From Chitinophagaceae bacterium (GTDB lineage: Bacteria; Bacteroidota; Bacteroidia; Chitinophagales; Chitinophagaceae), in contig CANKGM010000149.1 of the NCBI GenBank assembly GCA_947481355.1, positions 1 to 5,569 on the forward strand: a stretch of 5,569 nucleotides of DNA, read 5' to 3'. Positions 1 to 4,778 of the stretch are shown piece by piece (positions within the stretch are counted from its first letter, which is position 1; every line of letters begins with the position of its first letter). The translations under genes were made by a program, and so were the position numbers. The notes under the pieces were generated by a model. That model saw only the letters and a list, made by a program, of their open reading frames with translations, did not search any database and was not told where the DNA came from.

Positions 1-1407
1 CTAGCAGACTATTCCGCTGTCCGTGGCTGCATGGTCATAAAGCCTTATGGATTTGCCCTTTGGGAGAACATGCGCGACCAATTGGACAAGATGTTTAAGG
101 ATACGGGGCATGTTAACGCCTACTTCCCCTTGTTTGTGCCAAAGTCATTTCTTGAGAAAGAAGAAGGCCATGCAGAGGGGTTTGCTAAAGAGTGTGCTGT
201 TGTTACCCATTATCGATTGAAAGCGGACCCCGCGAATAAAGGAAAGCTCATTGTGGATCCAGAAGCCAAGCTGGATGAAGAATTGATTGTTCGGCCTACC
301 AGTGAAGCCATCATTTGGAATGCCTATAAAGATTGGATTCAATCGTATAGGGATTTGCCTTTATTGATTAACCAATGGGCTAATGTAGTGCGTTGGGAGA
401 TGAGAACGCGTTTGTTTTTGAGAACAACTGAATTCCTATGGCAAGAAGGTCATACTGCTCATGCTACGTCTGAAGAAGCCATCGGGGAAGCAGAAAAGAT
501 GCTTCATGTGTATGCCGATTTTGTAGAAAACTACATGGCCTTGCCAGTAATCAAAGGGGTGAAGACAGCAAATGAACGTTTTGCCGGGGCCTTGGAAACC
601 TATTGTATAGAGGCCCTCATGCAAGACGGAAAGGCCTTGCAGGCGGGTACGTCGCATTTCCTCGGACAAAATTTTGCGAAAGCATTTGACGTGAAATTTT
701 TGAGTAAGGAGAATAAGCAAGAATATGTTTGGGCTACTTCTTGGGGAGTTTCAACACGATTGATTGGCGCATTGGTGATGGCACATAGTGATGATGAAGG
801 CTTAGTGATGCCGCCGCGCATTGCGCCATTGCAAGTGGCTATCGTGCCTATTTATAAAGGTCCTGAACAGAAAGCGATCGTTGATGCCAAAGTAGATGAA
901 ATCATGAAGGCGTTAAAAGCGAAAGGCATTTCAGTGAAATACGATGATTCAGATAATGTTCGTCCGGGATGGAAATTTGCTGAATATGAATTGAAAGGCG
1001 TGCCTGTACGCATTGCGATTGGACAAAAAGATATTGAAAATAAAGTGGTTGAAGTAGCACGACGCGATACCAAAGAAAAACAATCTGTTCCGCAAGAAAA
1101 TGTAGCTGATTACATCAGTCAGTTGTTGGAAGACATCCAACAAAACCTTTATAATAGGGCGCTTGCGTACAGAGATGATCACATCACGAAAGTGGACACG
1201 TGGGAAGAATTCAAGCAAGTGCTTCACGAAAAGGGTGGATTTGTCTCAGCCCATTGGGATGGCACAAGTGAAACAGAAGACAAGATTAAGGAAGAAGTAA
1301 AAGCAACCATCCGTTGCATTCCACTCGATAATCCGAAGGAGGATGGTGTTTGTGTGTATTCTGGCAAACCGAGTACACAGCGGGTGTTGTTTGCGGCAGC
1401 TTATTAG
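1..1407 (+). CDS. proS: Prolyl-tRNA synthetase, archaeal/eukaryal type (5' end missing)
   Basis: Class II aminoacyl-tRNA synthetase that charges tRNA-Pro with proline in the cytoplasm. The reading frame is open from base 1 (LADYSAVRGCMVIKP), so the ATG at 31 is an internal Met and the true start lies outside the window; I estimate 20-25 residues are missing. Numbering from the first visible codon: the class-specific RPTSE is at 98-102, motif 2 with RWE and RTR at 131-137 runs into FLWQEGHTAH to 154, GTSH is at 216-219, and motif 3 (SWGVSTR) ends at R253. The anticodon-binding domain follows from about 265. There is no editing (INS) insertion between motifs 2 and 3, and a C-terminal domain ends in tyrosine (Y468), both typical of the archaeal/eukaryal-like (type 3) form. 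The zinc site of that domain is degenerate: D420, T425 and S454 stand where cysteines are expected, and only C451 remains. A hairpin element follows the stop by 2 nt. Confidence 0.97.
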   Translation, partial: LADYSAVRGCMVIKPYGFALWENMRDQLDKMFKDTGHVNAYFPLFVPKSFLEKEEGHAEGFAKECAVVTHYRLKADPANKGKLIVDPEAKLDEELIVRPTSEAIIWNAYKDWIQSYRDLPLLINQWANVVRWEMRTRLFLRTTEFLWQEGHTAHATSEEAIGEAEKMLHVYADFVENYMALPVIKGVKTANERFAGALETYCIEALMQDGKALQAGTSHFLGQNFAKAFDVKFLSKENKQEYVWATSWGVSTRLIGALVMAHSDDEGLVMPPRIAPLQVAIVPIYKGPEQKAIVDAKVDEIMKALKAKGISVKYDDSDNVRPGWKFAEYELKGVPVRIAIGQKDIENKVVEVARRDTKEKQSVPQENVADYISQLLEDIQQNLYNRALAYRDDHITKVDTWEEFKQVLHEKGGFVSAHWDGTSETEDKIKEEVKATIRCIPLDNPKEDGVCVYSGKPSTQRVLFAAAY

Positions 1408-1409
1408 GC

Positions 1410-1483
1410 GTGAGATGTTAGATGAGAGGTGTGAGTAAGTTTTAGTTCGGCTGTTCCTCTCATCTCTCAACTCATACCTCATG
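1410..1483. repeat. Heptad-periodic inverted repeat after proS
   Basis: The left arm (1410-1437) reads as four degenerate 7-nt units close to GTGAGAT. The right arm (1456-1483) reads as four units close to the complement, such as CCTCTCA and TCTCTCA. Bases 1410-1429 pair in register with 1456-1475, giving 16 Watson-Crick pairs and one G-T in 20 positions, with a perfect 10-bp core (1420-1429 with 1456-1465) and a 26-nt loop. The repeat begins 2 nt after the proS stop. A T6 tract at 1486-1491 lies 10 nt beyond the stem, so it may help end proS transcription, although the loop and gap are longer than in a standard intrinsic terminator. Confidence 0.7.
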
Positions 1484-1488
1484 TCTTT

Positions 1489-1519
1489 TTTGCCATTTGC
1501 CCCAATCAAACTAATTTTG
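1489..1519 (+). promoter_or_regulatory. lpd promoter, Bacteroidota type
   Basis: TTTG at 1489-1492 and TAATTTTG at 1512-1519 are separated by 19 bp. This fits the known sigma-A promoter of Bacteroidota (-33 TTTG or TTG, -7 TAnnTTTG) with no mismatch. Transcription would start near 1525-1528, leaving a leader of about 17-20 nt before the lpd ATG. The leader is A-rich and has no Shine-Dalgarno motif, as is usual in this phylum. The -33 element overlaps the end of the T6 tract that follows the proS hairpin. Confidence 0.75.
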
Positions 1520-1544
1520 CGATTCAATCAATAAAATCATCAAC

Positions 1545-2951
1545 ATGGCATACGACATTCTTGTACTTGGAAGTGGACCTGGTGGATATCCTGCAGCGAT
1601 TAGAGCTTCACAGCTTGGGTTTAAGGTAGCGATCATTGAGAAGGAGAGCCTTGGAGGTGTTTGCTTGAACTGGGGCTGTATTCCAACAAAGGCATTATTG
1701 AAAAGTGCTCAAGTATATGAGTACGTGAAACATAGTGCTGATTATGGAATCAAAACTACCGGTGCAGAACATGATTTCGGTGCCGTAGTGAAAAGAAGTC
1801 GCGGTGTTGCCGATAAAATGAGCAAGGGTGTTCAGTTTTTGATGAAGAAGAATAAGATCGATGTGATCATGGGCTATGGCAAGATTGCTGGGAAGGGTAA
1901 GATTGAAGTGACTGCAGCAGATGGACAAAAACAAGTAGTAGAAGGTAAGTATATCATCATCGCCACTGGTGCAAGAAGTCGTCAGCTTCCAACCATGCCC
2001 GTTGATGGCAAAAAAATAATTGGCTATCGCGAAGCGATGGTTTTACCAACTCAGCCTAAATCCATGATCGTTGTAGGTAGTGGCGCAATTGGTGTTGAAT
2101 TCGCCGATTTTTATAATTCTATGGGAACGAAAGTGACTGTAGTTGAATTCATGCCACGCATAGTTCCAGTAGAAGATGAAGACATCAGCAAAGAATTAGA
2201 AAAGCAATTAAAGAAAAAAGGGATTACTATTTTAACCTCAAGCGAAGTAACTAAAGTAGATACCGCTGGAGCAGGGGTTAAGGCAACTGTAAAAAGTGCA
2301 TCAGGAGAAGCTGTTTTAGAAGCAGATATTTTATTGAGTGCCGTAGGTATCGCCTCCAATATTGAAAATATTGGCTTGGAAGAAACAGGTATCAAAGTGG
2401 AGAAAGGAAGAATTGTAGTTGACAAAGGTCAGCAAACTTCTGTTGCAGGAATTTATGCCATTGGGGACTGTTCACCTGGACAGGCACTTGCGCATGTTGC
2501 GGGTAAAGAAGGCATTACAGCGGCTGAACAAATCGCTTACTTAGAGAAAAAAATCAGCCATAAGCCTGATTCAATCGATTATAATAACGTTCCAGGATGT
2601 ACCTATTGCTCCCCAGAAATTGCTTCTGTTGGGTATACTGAAAAGGCTGCCAAAGACGCTGGCTTTGAAGTGAAAGTGGGTAAGTTTCCTTTCATGGCAA
2701 GTGGTAAAGCAAGTGCATCTGGTAATACCGATGGATTTGTAAAGGTGATTTTCGATGCAAAATATGGTGAATTCTTAGGCGCTCACATGATAGGCAATGG
2801 CGTGACAGAAATGATTGCCGAGGTGGTTGTTGCGCGTAAATTGGAAACAACATTCCATGAGATACTCAATGCCATTCATCCTCACCCTACAATGAGTGAA
2901 GCGGTGAAAGAGGCTGTGGCGGCGGCTTATGGTGAGGCGATTGATATCTAG
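1545..2951 (+). CDS. lpd: Dihydrolipoyl dehydrogenase (E3)
   Basis: FAD-dependent disulfide oxidoreductase that reoxidises dihydrolipoamide on the E2 or H-protein of the pyruvate, 2-oxoglutarate and branched-chain dehydrogenase complexes or the glycine cleavage system, passing electrons to NAD+. The 468 residues are normal for the family. The N-terminal FAD-binding GSGPGG is at 9-14 with ribose-binding E32. The redox-active disulfide is C40-C45 in GGVCLNWGCIPTK. The NAD-binding GSGAIG is at 178-183, and E201 at the end of the second strand points to NAD rather than NADP. The second FAD motif AIGD is at 305-308. The C-terminal interface domain carries HPHPTMSE, with H447 and E452 as the catalytic dyad. 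All key residues are present, so it should be active. The disulfide context and dyad argue against glutathione or mercuric reductase. It has its own promoter and a terminator-like element just after the stop, so it appears monocistronic; no E1 or E2 gene is nearby. Confidence 0.97.
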   Translation: MAYDILVLGSGPGGYPAAIRASQLGFKVAIIEKESLGGVCLNWGCIPTKALLKSAQVYEYVKHSADYGIKTTGAEHDFGAVVKRSRGVADKMSKGVQFLMKKNKIDVIMGYGKIAGKGKIEVTAADGQKQVVEGKYIIIATGARSRQLPTMPVDGKKIIGYREAMVLPTQPKSMIVVGSGAIGVEFADFYNSMGTKVTVVEFMPRIVPVEDEDISKELEKQLKKKGITILTSSEVTKVDTAGAGVKATVKSASGEAVLEADILLSAVGIASNIENIGLEETGIKVEKGRIVVDKGQQTSVAGIYAIGDCSPGQALAHVAGKEGITAAEQIAYLEKKISHKPDSIDYNNVPGCTYCSPEIASVGYTEKAAKDAGFEVKVGKFPFMASGKASASGNTDGFVKVIFDAKYGEFLGAHMIGNGVTEMIAEVVVARKLETTFHEILNAIHPHPTMSEAVKEAVAAAYGEAIDI

Positions 2952-2958
2952 AAAGAGA

Positions 2959-3015
2959 GTTAGGACTTAGGAATTAGTGGTTAGGGGTGACTTTAGATCA
3001 CCTTAACTAAGTCCT
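2959..3015. terminator. Heptad-containing hairpin between convergent lpd and thioredoxin genes
   Basis: Bases 2959-2986 are four tandem 7-nt units close to NTTAGGR. AGGACTTAG (2962-2970) pairs perfectly with CTAAGTCCT (3007-3015). Inside it, GGTGA (2986-2990) pairs with TCACC (2998-3002) around a 7-nt loop, and 2981-2984 can extend that stem against 3003-3006 past one bulged G. The element starts 8 nt after the lpd stop and its right arm lies in the last codons of the opposing thioredoxin gene, so it could act as a two-way terminator. There is no strong T-tract on either side, so the termination role is inferred from position and symmetry. Confidence 0.55.
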
Positions 3016-3332
3016 TGCTGGTTCATCTTAATGGGATATGGAGAGTTTTCCAGCGCTTCATGTATTTGCTCTGCCCCAATGACTCCAAGATGCCTCCAGA
3101 TTTCTTTTCCTTCTGAGAAGAACACCAATGTGGGCATAATCTTGATCTGAAAATGAGTGGCTATGTTTGGGTTGTTGTCTAAGTTGATTTCCACAATATC
3201 GAGTGAGATGTCGATTTTTTTGCCTAACTCATGTAACATGGGTCTGATTAAGTTGCACGTACCGCACCAGGTAGTGAAAAAATGGACCAATATAGGATGG
3301 CCAGTTTCAATTTTTTTGATTAAATTTTCCAT
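3003..3332 (-). CDS. Thioredoxin-fold protein with WCGTC active site
   Basis: A single thioredoxin domain of 109 residues with no signal peptide or membrane segment, so probably a cytoplasmic thiol-disulfide oxidoreductase. The active site WCGTC is at 22-26, the cis-proline is P67 in IMPT, and the conserved glycine near the end of the fold is G83. Two departures from canonical thioredoxin are visible: the proline between the cysteines is Thr (T25), and the buried Asp in the VDFWAxWC context is His (VHFFTTWC, H17). The N terminus is about 9 residues shorter than E. coli TrxA and a 13-residue tail (97-109) extends beyond the fold. The last codons form one arm of the hairpin shared with lpd. It is transcribed convergently to lpd and divergently from rpmB. 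It could be a specialised thioredoxin rather than the main TrxA, so I give no symbol. Confidence 0.88.
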   Translation of the reverse strand: MENLIKKIETGHPILVHFFTTWCGTCNLIRPMLHELGKKIDISLDIVEINLDNNPNIATHFQIKIMPTLVFFSEGKEIWRHLGVIGAEQIHEALENSPYPIKMNQQGLS

Positions 3333-3373
3333 TAATTGACACGCTTAGATAGGGAATAGGATCGTTTTCAGTG

Positions 3374-3403
3374 TAAATATAGCAAAACTGCGTTCAGTTC
3401 AAA
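3374..3403 (-). promoter_or_regulatory. Candidate promoter of the thioredoxin gene
   Basis: On the minus strand, TTTG (plus-strand 3400-3403) is followed after 18 bp by TATATTTA (plus-strand 3374-3381). The latter matches the Bacteroidota -7 consensus TAnnTTTG except at the last base. The predicted start site would be roughly 35 nt upstream of the ATG whose complement is 3330-3332. Spacing is one base short of the commonest value, so this is a plausible candidate only. Confidence 0.4.
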
Positions 3404-3412
3404 TAGGGATGT

Positions 3413-3438
3413 CTTTGTTTGCTGAAGATTTAACAAAG
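3413..3438. repeat. Short inverted repeat in the divergent intergenic region
   Basis: CTTTGTT (3413-3419) and AACAAAG (3432-3438) are perfect 7-bp inverted arms around a 12-nt spacer. It lies between the two divergent promoters and could be an operator or a chance AT-rich palindrome. An alternative pairing, TTTGCT (3418-3423) with AGCAAA (3437-3442), competes with it. The rest of 3333-3555 is AT-rich and I see no other structure or short gene in it. Confidence 0.3.
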
Positions 3439-3502
3439 CAAATGCCTTAATTTTTGGTTTTTGAAAATAGTATCCGTCAATAGGGTTATTTACGCTAAAA
3501 GA

Positions 3503-3534
3503 TTTGGTTATATCCCAAACTATCCCGACTTTTG
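3503..3534 (+). promoter_or_regulatory. Candidate promoter of the rpmB operon
   Basis: TTTG (3503-3506) is followed after 20 bp by GACTTTTG (3527-3534), which matches the -7 pattern TAnnTTTG except for its first base. It is the best match upstream of rpmB. Transcription would begin near 3540-3543, giving a leader of only about 13-16 nt before the ATG at 3556, AT-rich and without a Shine-Dalgarno motif. A short leader leaves no room for a ribosomal-protein regulatory structure downstream of the start site. Confidence 0.45.
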
Positions 3535-3555
3535 CACTCCCTAAAAATTTAGTTT

Positions 3556-3792
3556 ATGGCTCGAGTATGTCAGGTAACAGGAAAGCGCCCAATCACTGGA
3601 AATAAGGTTTCGCACTCAAATATTAAGACAAAACGTCGTTTTTTGCCAAATTTGCAAACAAAGAAGTTTTTTCTAGCTGAAGAAGATAAATGGATTACGT
3701 TGAAGTTGTCTTCAGACGCTATCCGTACCATCAACAAAAACGGCTTGTATAGTGTTGTGAAAGAACTTAGAGCAGCAGGCGTAAGCATTTAA
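3556..3792 (+). CDS. rpmB: Large ribosomal subunit protein bL28
   Basis: A 78-residue basic protein of the 50S subunit, normal length for the family. The N terminus MARVCQVTGKRP, the N(K)VSHSNIKTKRRFLPNL segment at about 16-33, and the C-terminal AIRTINKNGL region are diagnostic of bL28. It has only one cysteine (C5), so it is a zinc-free form lacking the paired CxxC ribbons found in some bacteria. It is the first gene of a three-gene run: rpmG follows after 22 nt and the DUF4295 gene just behind that. Transcription is likely from the candidate promoter immediately upstream. Confidence 0.97.
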   Translation: MARVCQVTGKRPITGNKVSHSNIKTKRRFLPNLQTKKFFLAEEDKWITLKLSSDAIRTINKNGLYSVVKELRAAGVSI

Positions 3793-3814
3793 TCACTGAA
3801 AATAAAGATTTAAA

Positions 3815-3997
3815 ATGGCTAAGAAAGGTAATAGGGTACAGGTAATCTTGGAATGTACCGAACACAAAAACACTGGGTTGGCTGGAACTAGTCGGTACAT
3901 CACCACTAAGAACAAGAAGAATACCCCAGAGCGTGTGGAGTTGAAGAAATACAACCCCATCATGAAAAAATATACTGTACACAAAGAAATTAAATAA
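3815..3997 (+). CDS. rpmG: Large ribosomal subunit protein bL33
   Basis: A 60-residue, strongly basic 50S protein located near the E site. The N-terminal MAKKGNRVQVILECTEH, the SRYITTKNKKNTPERVELKKYNP core and the final YTVHKEIK are typical bL33. It retains a single cysteine (C14) and lacks the CxxC pairs, so it is a zinc-independent form. The start codon is preceded by the A-rich stretch AAAGATTTAAA rather than a Shine-Dalgarno motif. The DUF4295 start codon is 2 nt after its stop, which suggests tight co-translation. Confidence 0.97.
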   Translation: MAKKGNRVQVILECTEHKNTGLAGTSRYITTKNKKNTPERVELKKYNPIMKKYTVHKEIK

Positions 3998-3999
3998 TC

Positions 4000-4170
4000 A
4001 TGGCAAAAGCAGCTTCCAAAAACGCGAAAGTAAAAGATCTTAAGGCTTCTGCAGAGGCAAAGAACTGGACAAAAGTAATCAAGGCAGTAAGAAGCCCTAA
4101 AACAGGTGCTTATACCTTTAAGGAGTCTATTATCCACAAGGATAAGGTAAAGGATTTCTTAGCCCAGTAA
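4000..4170 (+). CDS. DUF4295 family small basic protein, ribosome-associated
   Basis: A 56-residue, lysine-rich protein (starts MAKAASKNAK, ends KDFLAQ). The segment WTKVIKAVRSPKTGAYTFKE at 23-42 followed by IIHKDKVKDFL is the family signature. DUF4295 is known essentially from Bacteroidota and is almost always encoded right after rpmG, as here, with a 2-nt gap. From its size, charge and place in the operon I infer a ribosomal role. I recall, unchecked, that a Flavobacterium ribosome structure assigned a protein of this kind as a phylum-specific large-subunit protein (bL38). The ATG at 4000 is the only sensible start. A terminator-like hairpin begins 24 nt after the stop, closing the operon. 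Confidence 0.9.
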   Translation: MAKAASKNAKVKDLKASAEAKNWTKVIKAVRSPKTGAYTFKESIIHKDKVKDFLAQ

Positions 4171-4194
4171 TACCTAATTTGAACTTCAGACCTG

Positions 4195-4227
4195 AGCTGT
4201 TCCGTTATCACTATCGGGACAGCTTTT
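4195..4227 (+). terminator. Intrinsic terminator of the rpmB-rpmG-DUF4295 operon
   Basis: AGCTGTTCCG (4195-4204) pairs with CGGGACAGCT (4215-4224) over 10 positions with a single G-T wobble and a 10-nt loop. The stem ends directly in TTTT (4224-4227, the first T paired), followed by GTGTT. It lies 24 nt after the DUF4295 stop and 12 nt before the next gene's ATG. The T-tract is short, so partial read-through is possible. Confidence 0.7.
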
Positions 4228-4239
4228 GTGTTAATAGCC

Positions 4240-4773
4240 ATGACAGATACGATTCAACTCATACGAGCTAAGCCAGAAGACGCCCTTGATATCACCGAGC
4301 TATCAAGGAAGACCTTCATTGAAACCTATTACGAAGCGTCGAATACCAACCAAATTCAAGTACTAAAATACATCGACGCATACCTAACGTTGGATGTCAT
4401 CAAAAGTGAATTGCAAGATCCTCGGAACCTCTTTTATGTTGCCAAAAAAGGCATCCAAAGTGTGGGGTTTTTGAAACTCAATGGACAGCATCAACCTAAG
4501 GGCATTCCAGATAAAAAATGCTTGAGGATATCCAAGCTTTATGTGCTCAATGAATTTCATGGATTGCATATAGGAAAGCAATTTGTCGATTTAGCAAAAG
4601 ACCATGCTACAAAAGAGCAATATCAAGTACTTTGGTTGGAAGTATGGCAACACAATGCAAAAGCTATTCAATTTTATCAACACGCAGGATTTGTTGTATA
4701 TGAAACTTGTATGTTTGATTATTTTGAGGAGGCTGAACCAGATTTCTTAATGCGATATGACCTTTATAATTAA
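4240..4773 (+). CDS. GNAT family N-acetyltransferase, PaiA-like
   Basis: A 177-residue single-domain GNAT protein that should transfer an acetyl group from acetyl-CoA to an amine. Motif A is LRISKLYVLNEFHGLHIGKQF (about 95-115), with the CoA-loop written HGLHIG instead of the usual Q/RxxGxG/A. Motif B is LWLEVWQHNAKAIQFY followed by QHAGF (131-151). The N-terminal ETYYE segment, the LWLxVW-xN-xAI-FY block and the acidic C-terminal loop before FLMRYDL resemble Bacillus subtilis PaiA, a spermidine/spermine acetyltransferase. Polyamine substrate is therefore a reasonable guess, not shown. I chose ATG 4240 because a GTG three codons upstream (4228) falls at the end of the terminator. No convincing promoter is seen in the gap. 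ftsY starts 5 nt after the stop, so the two are probably co-transcribed. The gene is an interloper in the usual order DUF4295-ftsY. Confidence 0.87.
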   Translation: MTDTIQLIRAKPEDALDITELSRKTFIETYYEASNTNQIQVLKYIDAYLTLDVIKSELQDPRNLFYVAKKGIQSVGFLKLNGQHQPKGIPDKKCLRISKLYVLNEFHGLHIGKQFVDLAKDHATKEQYQVLWLEVWQHNAKAIQFYQHAGFVVYETCMFDYFEEAEPDFLMRYDLYN

Positions 4774-4778
4774 CGACT

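Noticed and set aside
31..33. ATG at 31 as the start of proS
   Set aside because: The frame is open to base 1 and the upstream residues (LADYSAVRGC) match conserved ProS sequence, so the gene is cut by the window edge.
949..1227. Minus-strand open frame of 92 codons inside proS
   Set aside because: It is a shadow of the well-conserved ProS anticodon-binding region, with no promoter and no recognisable domain.
1496..1499. Second TTTG upstream of lpd as the -33 element
   Set aside because: It is only 12 bp from the -7 element; the TTTG at 1489 gives the expected 19 bp.
1246..1527. Minus-strand open frame of 93 codons over the proS end and intergenic repeat
   Set aside because: It reads through the hairpin element and the lpd promoter; its composition is unlike a protein and it has no family resemblance.
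2111..2425. Minus-strand open frame of 104 codons inside lpd
   Set aside because: It is the complement of the conserved NAD-binding domain of Lpd; the Ser/Thr-rich low-complexity translation is typical of a shadow frame.
3157..3339. Plus-strand open frame of 60 codons antisense to the thioredoxin
   Set aside because: The minus-strand frame has a full thioredoxin active site and cis-proline; the plus-strand frame has no motif.
3448..3456. TAATTTTTG as a -7 element for rpmB
   Set aside because: It has three rather than two bases between TA and TTTG and would leave a leader of about 90 nt; GACTTTTG at 3527 has better spacing to an upstream TTTG.
3793..4137. Minus-strand open frame of 114 codons across rpmG and DUF4295
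   Set aside because: It lies antisense to two clear ribosomal-operon genes, is rich in Cys and Phe as expected from reading lysine-rich genes backwards, and resembles no family.
4228..4239. GTG start four codons upstream of the GNAT ATG
   Set aside because: It lies at the end of the terminator hairpin and T-tract and adds only MLIA, while ATG 4240 gives a normal GNAT N terminus.
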